Positions 7,756 to 16,415 of a stretch of 50,934 nt of DNA are shown in pieces; within the stretch, counting starts at the first letter, position 1; every line of letters starts with the position of its first letter. This stretch comes from Bacillota bacterium (GTDB lineage Bacteria > Bacillota > Clostridia > Tissierellales > Sedimentibacteraceae), in NCBI GenBank assembly GCA_023453025.1, contig JAEXUD010000030.1, positions 1-50,934 of the forward strand, read 5' to 3'. The translations under genes and the position numbers were made by a program. The notes below the pieces were generated by a model that made no database searches, was not told where the DNA came from, and saw only the letters and a list, made by a program, of their open reading frames with translations.

Positions 7756-8964
7756 ATGAAAATACTTATATCAAATTGCGGAAGTTCATCAATTAAGTTT
7801 CAGGTAGCAAAAATGCCTGAATATGACGTGTTGGTAAAGGGAAGCGTCGAAAGAATAGGATACAATGATGCAGAATTTAAGTATATCGTTAAGGGTAACA
7901 AGCATGTATTTGTTTCTCCTGTATTAAATCATGAACAAGGAATCAATTTAATTCTTCACACTATTTTTAGTGACAAGGTTGCAGGAATAGGAACAAATGA
8001 TATTAACGCTATAGGGCACAGAGTTGTACAGGGCGGAGATAAACAAAATATATCGGTGATAATTGACGGCAAGATAATTGATTATATAGAAAGCATCAAG
8101 GATTTGGCGCCATTGCATAACCCAAATCATTTAGCAGGTATCTATGCATGCAAAAAGCTTCTTCCTTACATAGTTCAGGTGGCTGTTTTTGATAACGGAT
8201 TTCATATGACGCTGCCTGAATCAGCATATATTTATGGCATTCCTTATGAATATTATGAAAAATATCATATAAGAAGATATGGCTTTCACGGAATTGCATT
8301 TAGAAGTATGGCAGAACAAGCAGAAAAAATATTGAATGATTCATATAAAAATTACAAAATAGTTAATATGATGCTTGGAAGCGGTACAACCGCGAATGCA
8401 TTAAAATACGGAAAGTCAGTTGAAGTATCTACGGGATTCACCCCTCATGAGGGGCTCATACAATCTACGAGAGCAGGGGATATTGATGTGGCCGCAATTC
8501 TTTATCTGATGAAAAAAGAAGGTTTATCAATTGAGCAGGCAGATGAAATTATAAATAAAAAAAGCGGATGGAAGGGGCTGTCCGGAATCAGCAACGATAT
8601 GAGAGAAATTCATGCTGCTGCCGAAAACGGAAGTGAGAGGGCACAGTTAACCATTGATGCAGTCTGCCACAGATTCAAAAAATATATCGGTGCATACAGC
8701 GCTATAATGGAAGGCATTGATGTTCTTATATTTTCAGGCGGGGTTGGTCAAAATGCCCACTATATACGCAGCAAAGTATGCAGCGGGTTAGATTATATGG
8801 GCATTGAAGTGGACGAAAACAAAAACTCTTTATTAAAAGGGACCGGAATAATCAGCAAAGATTTTTCAAAAGTAAAAATTATAGTTGTTGAAGCAAACGA
8901 AGAAAAAATTATAGCTTCAGATACATACAATTTGTGCTGTAAGGCGGGTAGAGATGCTTTTTAA
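7756..8964 (+). CDS. Divergent acetate/propionate kinase paralogue
   Basis: A 402-residue protein of the ASKHA-fold acetate kinase family, full family length. Relative to Methanosarcina acetate kinase, most catalytic residues are kept: Arg89 (HRVVQGG), His121 (HNP), Asp146 (FDNGFH), His178 (YGFHG), Arg239 (STRAGDID) and the late NEE glutamate. The usual HLGNG loop is instead MLGSG, so the conserved His (208 in Methanosarcina) is Met206 and the Asn is Ser209. The HGTSH motif reads HGIAF. It may therefore act on another acyl phosphate or have weak or altered activity. No pta gene is adjacent. The ATG follows GGAGG. Confidence 0.75.
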   Translation: MKILISNCGSSSIKFQVAKMPEYDVLVKGSVERIGYNDAEFKYIVKGNKHVFVSPVLNHEQGINLILHTIFSDKVAGIGTNDINAIGHRVVQGGDKQNISVIIDGKIIDYIESIKDLAPLHNPNHLAGIYACKKLLPYIVQVAVFDNGFHMTLPESAYIYGIPYEYYEKYHIRRYGFHGIAFRSMAEQAEKILNDSYKNYKIVNMMLGSGTTANALKYGKSVEVSTGFTPHEGLIQSTRAGDIDVAAILYLMKKEGLSIEQADEIINKKSGWKGLSGISNDMREIHAAAENGSERAQLTIDAVCHRFKKYIGAYSAIMEGIDVLIFSGGVGQNAHYIRSKVCSGLDYMGIEVDENKNSLLKGTGIISKDFSKVKIIVVEANEEKIIASDTYNLCCKAGRDAF

Positions 8965-9005
8965 GTGAAGCCTTTATAAGATTATAATGAAGGTGGGATA
9001 AAGAA

Positions 9006-9650
9006 TTGAAAAATTGCAGGATATTTAATAGCTTGACAGATAATCAAATCAATTTGGCGAAACAACAATTAGAGGGGGTTATTATTTCTTACCAGAAAGG
9101 TGAAATGATTATCGAAGAAAATGCTGTATTGAAGGATATGGGAATACTCCTTACCGGAAATGTGTGTATGTCAAAATTTACTTTAGAGGGTAAAGAAATT
9201 CTTATGCAAAAGCTTGTTCCTCCTTACCTCGTCGGTGCTGAAGTCGCCTGCACTATAAGGCAGGATGCTCCTTATAGTATTTATAGTACCACGGATAGTG
9301 ATATATATTGGTTCTCCATCGAAAAAGTAATGGAGAAAGGTTTTATAGATGATGATATAAGAGTAATTTTGTTACGCAATATTATGTATTTTATTGCTGA
9401 TGAAAATATTCGTAAGTATTATAAAGTTGAAGCTATTACCATAAAGGGTGTAAGGGAACGTATTGTGCGCTACCTGTCCTTACAACAGAAGAAGGCAGGA
9501 AGCAGCAGATTTCATATAAAGTTTAACCGTGAAGAATTAGCCAATTTCCTCGTGGTGAACCGCAGTGTTCTTTCTCACGAATTAAGGCTGATGGAAAAGG
9601 AAGGGATGATTAAATTTAAAAAGAACTACTTCGAAATAATCAGATTATAA
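9006..9650 (+). CDS. Crp/Fnr-family transcription regulator
   Basis: A 214-residue regulator with an N-terminal cyclic-nucleotide-like beta-barrel (about residues 10-115), a dimerisation helix and a C-terminal winged helix-turn-helix (about 150-210, NREELANFLVVNRSVLSHELRLME). There is no FNR-type N-terminal cysteine cluster for an iron-sulfur cluster. The start is TTG at 9006 with GGTGG nine bases upstream; no closer ATG fits. It lies directly before the molybdate-type ABC genes, and the palindrome at 9651-9668 just after its stop is a likely binding site, so local control of the transporter is inferred. Confidence 0.85.
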   Translation: MKNCRIFNSLTDNQINLAKQQLEGVIISYQKGEMIIEENAVLKDMGILLTGNVCMSKFTLEGKEILMQKLVPPYLVGAEVACTIRQDAPYSIYSTTDSDIYWFSIEKVMEKGFIDDDIRVILLRNIMYFIADENIRKYYKVEAITIKGVRERIVRYLSLQQKKAGSSRFHIKFNREELANFLVVNRSVLSHELRLMEKEGMIKFKKNYFEIIRL

Positions 9651-9668
9651 ATGTTGTTTTGACAACAT
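9651..9668. promoter_or_regulatory. Palindrome between regulator and transporter genes, candidate operator
   Basis: ATGTTGT (9651-9657), 4-base centre, ACAACAT (9662-9668), a perfect 7-bp inverted repeat with FNR-like geometry. It starts immediately after the Crp/Fnr gene stop and lies 54 bases before the modA-like start. Confidence 0.5.
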
Positions 9669-9722
9669 ACATTTAATAAAATCTCTGATAAAGTTTTACT
9701 AAAAAATATAAAGGGAGATTTT

Positions 9723-10556
9723 ATGAAAAATTTTTTAAAAAGCAACATTATTATACTATTATTAATTTTATTATTGACCGGTTGCGGCACAAAAGATGTA
9801 ACACAAAATCCTGCAGATAACGACGGCGATAGTAATCCAGCACTGACAGATGAGAACAATCAAGAAGATGAAAATCCAGGGCTTGATGGACACAGCCTGT
9901 TGATTTTTTGCGGAGCAGGAATGAAAAATCCATTTGAGAAGATAGCACAACAATTTCAGGAAACTACAGGTTGTGATGTACAGGTTACTTATGCCAATGC
10001 ATCTCAAATCCAGACACAGATTAATAATGCAAAAGAGGGAGATTTCTTTATAGCAGGCTCAAAGGAAGAAGTAGCACGAGTTGAGGATTTGGTTTTGTCA
10101 ACTAAGGATTTGGTACAACATATTCCGGTATTGGTAGTAGCAAGCGGAAATCCTGAAGCGATATCCGGACCGGCAGACCTGACAAAAGAGGGAGTAAAAT
10201 TTATTATGGGAGATCCGGAATCAACTCCTATTGGCAAGATTGCTGATAAGGTTATAAGTGATTTCAACCTTCAAGATAAAATTAATGTCGTGGCTAATAC
10301 AGCTACAGCACCGGCAATGGTTATTGCATTAGAGGCAGGCGAGGCAGATGCAGCAATAGTTTGGCAAGAAAATATTAACAGTGAGAAGCTTGAAATTGTT
10401 GACTCAAGAGATATGGATACATACATTAAGACTATACCGGCTGCCATGTTAAGCTGTACTACAGACGAAGAAGCTCAAATGCTGTTTAATGATTACCTGG
10501 ATACACAAGAAGTTAAGGATATATGGGCTGAATTTGGATACAAGATTGTAGAATAA
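9723..10556 (+). CDS. modA: Molybdate/tungstate-type ABC transporter substrate-binding lipoprotein
   Basis: A 277-residue protein with a lipoprotein signal ending LTGCG (lipidated Cys near 20), a Asn/Asp/Glu-rich linker to about residue 55 and a ModA-type type-II periplasmic binding fold. LLIFCGAGMKNPFEKIAQQF matches the ModA start of the mature domain; GEADAAIVWQ matches its later hinge region. Anchored to the outer face of the membrane. It heads modABC and a DUF364 gene. Metal specificity (molybdate or tungstate, or a related oxyanion) cannot be set from sequence; the gene symbol names the family. Confidence 0.8.
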   Translation: MKNFLKSNIIILLLILLLTGCGTKDVTQNPADNDGDSNPALTDENNQEDENPGLDGHSLLIFCGAGMKNPFEKIAQQFQETTGCDVQVTYANASQIQTQINNAKEGDFFIAGSKEEVARVEDLVLSTKDLVQHIPVLVVASGNPEAISGPADLTKEGVKFIMGDPESTPIGKIADKVISDFNLQDKINVVANTATAPAMVIALEAGEADAAIVWQENINSEKLEIVDSRDMDTYIKTIPAAMLSCTTDEEAQMLFNDYLDTQEVKDIWAEFGYKIVE

Positions 10557-11353
10557 TGAACAAGAAGAATGGAATGGAAATTGTATTTATATTTATGCTT
10601 GTTCTGATAACTTTATTCATAATTTCCAATTTACTCATGATATTTATTGAAGGTGCTCCTTATATCAAAGAAGCCATTTTTTCAAAAGAAATACAGTTTT
10701 CAATGAAAATGAGTTTTGGTACAGCAACAATTTCCACAATTATTGTTATGTTTTTTGCAATACCTTCAGGATATATTTTAGAAAGAATAGATTTCACAGG
10801 TAAAAAGCTAATGAGTGCTATTTTAGAAATCCCACTTTCGCTTCCTTATTTGGTGCTTGGAGTATGCCTTTTAACTTTGTTTGCCAGTGATTTTGGGAAA
10901 ATGGTTCGTAGCCTAGGGTTTCCGGTTGTATTTCATCGTAACGGTATTATACTTGTTCAGTTGCTGATAAATATTCCATTCGCAATATCTATGGTTCGTA
11001 ATACTATAAATGAGATTGATCCCAGGCTGGAATTTATAGCAAGGAATCTTGGTGCATCAAACTGGTTTGTTTTTTATAGTATAATCTTATCAATGAGCAA
11101 ACAATCCTTACTTTCAATAGGATTAATCTGCTGGTCTCGCGCTATGGGTGAATTTGGTGCTACGTTAATGCTAGTAGGAGTAACACGAATGAAAACAGAG
11201 ACATTGCCTGGAAGTATTTATTTAAACATATCTACCGGAAACAATAATCTTGCAATGGCTACGGCAATATTACTGCTAATAATGGCCCTGTCAGTGCAAA
11301 TTATCAGCAGATATTTAACTAAAAAAGACAAAATAATGCGAAGAAATGGTTAA
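10556..11353 (+). CDS. modB: Molybdate/tungstate-type ABC transporter permease
   Basis: A 265-residue membrane protein with about six spans and the binding-protein-dependent permease EAA loop (RNLGASNWFVFYSIILSMSKQSLLSIG; SRAMGEFGATLML). These features match ModB/WtpB/CysT-type permeases. Its ATG overlaps the modA stop by one base. It forms the membrane channel with the preceding binding protein and following ATPase. Confidence 0.82.
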   Translation: MNKKNGMEIVFIFMLVLITLFIISNLLMIFIEGAPYIKEAIFSKEIQFSMKMSFGTATISTIIVMFFAIPSGYILERIDFTGKKLMSAILEIPLSLPYLVLGVCLLTLFASDFGKMVRSLGFPVVFHRNGIILVQLLINIPFAISMVRNTINEIDPRLEFIARNLGASNWFVFYSIILSMSKQSLLSIGLICWSRAMGEFGATLMLVGVTRMKTETLPGSIYLNISTGNNNLAMATAILLLIMALSVQIISRYLTKKDKIMRRNG

Positions 11354-11359
11354 TGAATT

Positions 11360-12073
11360 ATGGAATACATACTAAATATTAAAGATATGAAAATGAAGGT
11401 CGGGGAATTTGAGCTGGGTCCGATTAATTTAGGGATTAACAAGGGAGAGGTATTTGCTATTCTGGGGAAGACGGGTGCCGGTAAAACCTTGTTAATAGAA
11501 TTAATTGCCGGTTTTTATAATAATTACGAAGGAAATATAAGGATATTTTCGGAACTTCCCATAGGTATAGTATTTCAAGATTGTGGACTTTTTCCGCACC
11601 TCACAGTGGAGGATAATATTAATTATGGTTTAAGATGCCGGCATTATAATAAGGATGAAATAAAAAGAAAATTAGAGTATATAACAAATCTGTTCGGAAT
11701 AAATCATTTATTAAAGCAGTATCCAAATACTTTAAGCGGAGGTGAAAAGCAAAGAACCGCTCTTGCCAGGACAATGATTTTAAGACCTGAGATATTATTG
11801 CTGGATGAACCATTTAGTGCTTTAGATATAGCTACTAAAGAAAAAATATATGAGCAAATACAAATGATTAAAGAGAAATTTAATTGTACCATCATTTTAA
11901 TAACCCATGACTTTCATGAAGCGGTGAGATTAGCTGACAGAATAGGTATTCTGCTTAATGGGAAAATCAGGGATGTAGTGGCTTCAAATGAATTATTTGT
12001 GCATAAACAAGATGAAGAAGTAAATGAATTCTTACGAATTGGAGAAAATGATGACAAAGAAAGAATTGTATGA
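11360..12073 (+). CDS. modC: ABC transporter ATP-binding protein, ModC-like
   Basis: A 237-residue ABC ATPase: Walker A GKTGAGKT (about 36-43), signature LSGGEKQR, Walker B ILLLDEPF, D-loop SALD and H-loop TH. It lacks the C-terminal molybdate-binding TOBE domain of full ModC (about 350 residues), so regulation through TOBE is absent. The gene lies 6 bp after the permease and overlaps the start of the DUF364 gene, which supports one operon. Confidence 0.82.
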   Translation: MEYILNIKDMKMKVGEFELGPINLGINKGEVFAILGKTGAGKTLLIELIAGFYNNYEGNIRIFSELPIGIVFQDCGLFPHLTVEDNINYGLRCRHYNKDEIKRKLEYITNLFGINHLLKQYPNTLSGGEKQRTALARTMILRPEILLLDEPFSALDIATKEKIYEQIQMIKEKFNCTIILITHDFHEAVRLADRIGILLNGKIRDVVASNELFVHKQDEEVNEFLRIGENDDKERIV

Positions 12074-12797
12074 TAAACTAAAAAATTATATGCAGGAGCT
12101 TATAAAAGAAAGTGGGCTTGAAGAAGAATCCATATGTATTGTAGCCAAAGGTCTTTCTCCGGAAGAAGCAATCGGAATCACAAAACGAAAAGACTATCCT
12201 ATTTTAACCGGGAAGGAAGTTATGCTGTCAGCAGAGTTTGACGGAGCGAAGGGACAAGCTTTTACTTCATCACCATGTGAATATAAGGGAACAATAAATG
12301 AGCTGCTTAAAAGTGATTTATTGGGAAATGAATATGACAGGAGTTTATTTATAGCAGCACTGAATGCTGTAGCAATGCGCCTTGAGAAGGCTGATAAAAC
12401 AATTCATTGTCGCAATGACGGACCTGAAAAATGTGCTGAAAGCATGCTGGATTATTTAAGTAAACATTATGATGTGGAAAAGATTGCTTTGATAGGTTTT
12501 CAACCTGCAATTCTGGCAAAATTATCAGAAAGATACACTGTGCGTGTGCTGGATTTGAATCCTTTAAATATCAATCAAATAAAGTCCGGATGTATAGTTG
12601 AAGATGGGATTGAGTCTTACTCAGAAGTAGTGGATTGGGCTGATTTGATTCTTTGCACGGGAAGTACTGTATGTAATGGCAGTATTGTTGATTATTTGGA
12701 TATTGGAAAAGAAGTAATATTTTTTGGAACAACCTTAGCAGGGACAGCACCTTGTCTTGGTGTTAAAAGATTGTGCTTTACAGAAGAATTAAATTAA
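12051..12797 (+). CDS. DUF364 (putative heavy-metal chelation) protein
   Basis: A 248-residue protein whose C-terminal half is a Rossmann-like DUF364 domain (IALIGFQPAILAKLSERYTVRVLDLNP, then WADLILCTGSTVCNGSIVDYL and VIFFGTTLAGTAP); the N-terminal half resembles the associated DUF4213 domain. Family members are thought to bind metal or metal-sulfur species but have no firm function. The start is set by GGAG six bases before ATG 12051; an adjacent ATG at 12048 is nearly as good. It overlaps modC by 23 bases, so it belongs to the transporter operon, where it may handle the imported metal oxyanion or a reduced form. That role is inference. Confidence 0.75.
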   Translation: MTKKELYDKLKNYMQELIKESGLEEESICIVAKGLSPEEAIGITKRKDYPILTGKEVMLSAEFDGAKGQAFTSSPCEYKGTINELLKSDLLGNEYDRSLFIAALNAVAMRLEKADKTIHCRNDGPEKCAESMLDYLSKHYDVEKIALIGFQPAILAKLSERYTVRVLDLNPLNINQIKSGCIVEDGIESYSEVVDWADLILCTGSTVCNGSIVDYLDIGKEVIFFGTTLAGTAPCLGVKRLCFTEELN

Positions 12798-12832
12798 GCA
12801 GGTAATTTAAGAGGCGTAATTCCATAATTTCA

Positions 12833-12877
12833 GGGACGGACCTCTAAATGGAAATATACAATTCAAGGTCTGATCCC
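12833..12877. repeat. Imperfect inverted repeat (REP-like) between DUF364 and sfsA
   Basis: GGGACGGACCT (12833-12843) faces AGGTCTGATCCC (12866-12877), pairing apart from one bulge. It has the GGGAC...GTCCC look of palindromic elements common in Firmicute intergenic DNA and could also act as a weak terminator. No T-run follows. Confidence 0.45.
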
Positions 12878-12927
12878 AGAATAAATAGAATTATAATTTT
12901 AATGAAAGTATTTTAAAAAGGAATAAC

Positions 12928-13608
12928 ATGAAGTATAACAATATTATAAAAGCAAAATTCATAGACAGACCGAACAGATTTATAGCAAATATAGAAGTAG
13001 ATGGAAAAGAAGAGGTATGCCATGTAAAAAATACAGGCAGATGTAAGGAACTTCTGATAAACAATGCAGAAATATTTGTGCAGGAATTTGATAATGCAAG
13101 CCGAAAGACAAAGTATGATTTAGTTGGAGTGTATAAGGATAAAAGATTGATAAATATTGATAGCCAAGCACCTAATAAGGTATTTCATGAATGGATACAA
13201 AAGGGTTTGTTATTTGATGATATTAAGATAATAAAACCTGAATATAGGTATAATAATTCCAGGTTTGACTTTTACATTGAAACTGCAGATAAGGACATAT
13301 TTGTGGAAGTAAAGGGTGTAACTTTAGAAGAAGATGGTATTGTTATGTTTCCTGATGCACCTACTGAAAGAGGACTAAAGCATATTAATGAGCTGATAGA
13401 CTGCATAGACCACGAATATGAGGCCTACATTGTTTTTATTATTCAGATGAGTGATGTTCTTTATTTTACTCCAAACTACAAGACGCATAAAGAGTTTGGT
13501 GATGCCTTAAAAAGGGCTGATGAAAAAGGGGTCAAGGTAATAGCATTAGACTGTCGGGTAACAGAAGACTCAATTGCTGCAGGAAATTTTGTTAATGTTA
13601 AATTTTAA
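12928..13608 (+). CDS. sfsA: SfsA-family nuclease
   Basis: A 226-residue protein matching SfsA: N-terminal OB-like part (FIDRPNRFIANIEVDGKEEVCHVKNTGRCKELL) and a PD-(D/E)xK nuclease core (RFDFYIE..., FVEVKGVTLEE, MFPDAPTERGLKHINEL). SfsA was named for sugar fermentation stimulation in E. coli; related proteins act as DNA/RNA nucleases. AAGGAATAAC precedes the ATG. It is probably a single-gene unit upstream of tdk, with no clear pathway link to its neighbours. Confidence 0.93.
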   Translation: MKYNNIIKAKFIDRPNRFIANIEVDGKEEVCHVKNTGRCKELLINNAEIFVQEFDNASRKTKYDLVGVYKDKRLINIDSQAPNKVFHEWIQKGLLFDDIKIIKPEYRYNNSRFDFYIETADKDIFVEVKGVTLEEDGIVMFPDAPTERGLKHINELIDCIDHEYEAYIVFIIQMSDVLYFTPNYKTHKEFGDALKRADEKGVKVIALDCRVTEDSIAAGNFVNVKF

Positions 13609-13717
13609 TTTTATTGAAGAAGTATTTTGCGGCAGAAATTATATGTGGAAAAATGATAATAGAAATGATATAATTATTTGTGAGTTTTTTAATTTCAAGG
13701 CAGACAAGGAGTTATGT

Positions 13718-14359
13718 ATGGCGCAGCTTTACTACAGATACAGCACAATGGGAGCGGGGAAAAGTATAGAGGTACAAAAGGTTGCATTTAATTATGAAGA
13801 AAAGGGACAAAACCCTCTTGTTTTTACATCAGTTCTTGACAAAAGGTTTGCTGAAGAAGGCGTAGTAGCTTCAAGAATAGGGTTGCAAAGAAAAGCAATT
13901 GCAGTTAATGATGATATGAATCTTTATGAAGTAGTTAAGGAATACAATGATTTATTTAATGTTGATGCAGTTATTATAGATGAATGTCAGTTTTTAAAAA
14001 AGCATCATGTTTTAGAGCTCACAGATATAGTTGATGATCTAAATATACCTGTTATGTGTTATGGATTAAAATCTGATTTTAGAAATGAATTATTTGAAGG
14101 ATCATATCATTTGTTGGCTATGGCTGATAAAATAGAAGAAATTAAGACTGTTTGCTGGTGCGGCAAAAAAGCAATCACAAATGCAAGGCTTTCGAACGGA
14201 AAGGTAATTTATGAAGGTGAGCAGATATTTGTCGGCGGAAATGAAAGCTATACCGCTCTTTGCAGGAAGCATTATAAAAAAGGCCTGGTTATGCCTTACC
14301 ATGAAAAAGAGGGAGATCTAATAACGAGATATGAAAATTTGAAAAAGGAAGAAAAATAA
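13718..14359 (+). CDS. tdk: Thymidine kinase, E. coli-type class II
   Basis: A 213-residue enzyme that phosphorylates thymidine in nucleoside salvage. Walker A is STMGAGKS near the N-terminus, Walker B is IIDECQF, the lasso/TK motif follows, and a four-ligand zinc site uses CWCG and a later C...H pair. The N-terminus MAQLYYRYSTMGAGKS is closer to the proteobacterial style (YYSAMNAGKS) than to the GPMFSGKS seen in most Firmicutes. The ATG at 13718 is chosen because AAGGAG lies seven bases upstream; longer versions from 13574 would overlap sfsA. Confidence 0.92.
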   Translation: MAQLYYRYSTMGAGKSIEVQKVAFNYEEKGQNPLVFTSVLDKRFAEEGVVASRIGLQRKAIAVNDDMNLYEVVKEYNDLFNVDAVIIDECQFLKKHHVLELTDIVDDLNIPVMCYGLKSDFRNELFEGSYHLLAMADKIEEIKTVCWCGKKAITNARLSNGKVIYEGEQIFVGGNESYTALCRKHYKKGLVMPYHEKEGDLITRYENLKKEEK

Positions 14360-14427
14360 ATTTTGGGCAGCATACATTGAAAATGCATTGTGATAACAAA
14401 TATTTTGGCATATTATGAATAAATAGG

Positions 14428-14465
14428 AACCTCTTGTCTATAATAATATAGATAGGAGGTTTTTT
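14428..14465 (+). terminator. Terminator-shaped hairpin that contains the next gene's ribosome site
   Basis: AACCTC (14428-14433) pairs with GAGGTT (14456-14461), with an inner TCTAT/ATAGA stem and six T residues after it. The right arm holds GGAGG, the ribosome site of the DUF2508 gene starting at 14468, so termination of tdk and translation of the next gene use the same bases. Confidence 0.6.
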
Positions 14466-14467
14466 CC

Positions 14468-14725
14468 ATGAACGGTAATAATTTTAGTTTAAAAAGGATT
14501 ATAGATAGCTTTAAAATTCAGAAAGAATCATATGATAAAAATGACTTGTATATAAATCTGGAAAATGCAAAAAAAGAATGGGAAGAGGCAAAAAATATAT
14601 TTGAGAATGTATCTGAACCGGATTTGGTGGATTATGCAATTTACAATGTAGAAGCAGCTGAAAAAAAATATGTATATTTGTTAAGACAAATAAAAAATGA
14701 GAAATTAAATGCTAATACAAATTAG
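14468..14725 (+). CDS. DUF2508 (YaaL-like) protein
   Basis: An 85-residue, highly charged, mostly helical protein with the DUF2508 core (AKKEWEEAKNIFENVSEPDLVDYAIYNVEAAEKKYVYLL). In Bacillus the yaaL gene sits right after recR; here the homologue is 7.6 kb away, next to tdk. Function unknown; cytoplasmic. The ATG follows GGAGG by eight bases, but that site lies inside a terminator-like hairpin. Confidence 0.8.
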   Translation: MNGNNFSLKRIIDSFKIQKESYDKNDLYINLENAKKEWEEAKNIFENVSEPDLVDYAIYNVEAAEKKYVYLLRQIKNEKLNANTN

Positions 14726-14730
14726 ATTAT

Positions 14731-14757
14731 AAGGTGTAAGTTCTTGGCTTACACCTT
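14731..14757. terminator. Hairpin between DUF2508 and the convergent Xre gene
   Basis: AAGGTGTAAG (14731-14740) pairs perfectly with CTTACACCTT (14748-14757). It lies 6 bp after the DUF2508 stop and just before the end of the minus-strand regulator. The T-run is weak on the plus strand. Confidence 0.6.
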
Positions 14758-14767
14758 GCTTCTTATA

Positions 14768-15010
14768 CTATACAAGCTCTTGATCAAGCTCATTAAAAAC
14801 TTCTGATGTAAAGAATTCGTTTAAAGTAATTTCCAGGCCATCACAAATTTTTTTAATCAGGACAATTCCAATATCTTTCCTGTCTGCATAAAATACACTG
14901 TATACAGTAGATGGAGTAATACCTGACAGATTAGCCAGTTTGTTAACTGCCAGCCCTCTCTCTAAACATATTTCATTGATCCTTATAATAACTGCTTCTT
15001 TAACGCACAT
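14768..15010 (-). CDS. Small Xre-family helix-turn-helix regulator
   Basis: An 80-residue one-domain DNA-binding protein. LAVNKLANLSGITPSTVYSVFYADRKDIGIVLIKKICDGLEITLNEFF spans the five-helix lambda-repressor fold with the recognition helix near residues 34-44. There is no sensor domain. It reads away from the acyltransferase gene that starts at 15265; the 254-bp interval between them holds both promoters. It may regulate itself or the acyltransferase, which is inference from layout. Confidence 0.85.
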   Translation of the reverse strand: MCVKEAVIIRINEICLERGLAVNKLANLSGITPSTVYSVFYADRKDIGIVLIKKICDGLEITLNEFFTSEVFNELDQELV

Positions 15011-15264
15011 ACTAACTCCCGCTTTGCTAATTTTATTTTACAAATATATTATCACAAATTCGCTGATGCGTATACGCAAAAACGCAATTAATTTATAAAT
15101 TATCAAAATAATTTATAAATTAATACGAATTATGATATAATTTATATTAATATGCATAAATATAATTGCTTTGTATAGTCATTCTCAGAAATATTACCAA
15201 TTGCAAATGCTATTTAATCATGGTAAACTAAACAAAACAAAAATTAGAAAGTGTGTGATTATCT

Positions 15265-16329
15265 ATGAATTCACTTACGGGCGTGAAGGAAAGCAATATA
15301 TTAAAAACAGACAAGCTTTATGAGCTGGATTACATGAGGTTTATAGCCTGTCTGGCTGTTATGATCGTGCATATAACCGCAACTGGTGTAACCGGCTACA
15401 TATACGGAAGCTTACCTCATATTGTTTCATTGATGGTAAACAGGAGCTTTAAATTTACAACACCTATATTTATTTTCTTAAGTGGAGTAACAAGTTTTTA
15501 CAGCTACAGAAAAAAAGAATTCAAGTATATGCCTTTTATTATAAAGAGACTGGAAAAAGTGCTGATTGCTTATTTTGTATGGTGTGTTATTTATTATGCG
15601 GTTTATATAAAGCTTGGATTTTATTCATTTGATATTAGTTTTTTTATTAAGAGTGTTTTGTTAGGTACTATGTCATACCATTTATATTTCGTTATTATTA
15701 TTACACAGATGTATATTGTGGGACCAATGTTTTATAAGCTTCTTAAAAGCTCAAATAAGAAAATACTGATATTGATAGTTTCAGCAATAATTACTGTGCT
15801 TTGCGCAGAATATATCAGATTTGAAAATTCCGACAGGTTATTTTTAAAGTATATGTTCTTTTATATGCTTGGTATATTTGTAACATTGGAGTATGATAAT
15901 TTTATTTTATGGATTAATAAATTTAAAGTATTAATTACCGCCGGATATGTGATTATTTCTGTATTATATACAATGGTTTCATATTACAATCTGACAATTT
16001 ATATGTTCGTTTGGTTCGCATTTTCAATTTTTTCCGTGTTTTTTATATATTATGTTGGATTAATTATGAAAAAATCATTGGACAAAGTATACAGCTTTAT
16101 TAAGTTATTTGGTCAAAGCTCATATTATATTTATTTAATGCACCCCTTGGTGTTGACTTTAATGATATTGTATACAGACAAATATGGAATATTGTCAATT
16201 ACAAAGAGATTGATAATTTATTCTGCTACAGTAATACCGGTAACTATAATTACTTGCTTATTGTTTACTGCAGTAAAAAACAATTTAAAGAAAAATAAAA
16301 AAGCAGCATCGGCTGCCTCTACAAACTAA
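15265..16329 (+). CDS. Acyltransferase 3 family membrane protein
   Basis: A 354-residue integral membrane protein with about ten spans. The N-terminal ELDYMRFIACLAVMIVHI segment holds the Arg and His that are essential in this family (OafA/WecH-type O-acyltransferases that modify cell-surface sugars). The late QSSYYIYLMHPLVL segment is also typical. No extra SGNH domain. Substrate unknown; it is not in a polysaccharide locus. It stands alone, divergent from the Xre regulator. Confidence 0.85.
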   Translation: MNSLTGVKESNILKTDKLYELDYMRFIACLAVMIVHITATGVTGYIYGSLPHIVSLMVNRSFKFTTPIFIFLSGVTSFYSYRKKEFKYMPFIIKRLEKVLIAYFVWCVIYYAVYIKLGFYSFDISFFIKSVLLGTMSYHLYFVIIITQMYIVGPMFYKLLKSSNKKILILIVSAIITVLCAEYIRFENSDRLFLKYMFFYMLGIFVTLEYDNFILWINKFKVLITAGYVIISVLYTMVSYYNLTIYMFVWFAFSIFSVFFIYYVGLIMKKSLDKVYSFIKLFGQSSYYIYLMHPLVLTLMILYTDKYGILSITKRLIIYSATVIPVTIITCLLFTAVKNNLKKNKKAASAASTN

Positions 16330-16357
16330 CATTTAAATCATAAGAAGTTATTCTTGA

Positions 16358-16398
16358 GCGAAGAATCTCGTATTTTTATAGTAAATGAGATCCTTCGC
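16358..16398. terminator. Hairpin between acyltransferase and HD-domain genes
   Basis: GCGAAGAATCTC (16358-16369) pairs with GAGATCCTTCGC (16387-16398) except for one mismatch. It lies 28 bp after the acyltransferase stop and 18 bp before the end of the convergent gene, fitting a bidirectional terminator. Confidence 0.6.
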
Positions 16399-16415
16399 TT
16401 TGCCGTATAACAGCC

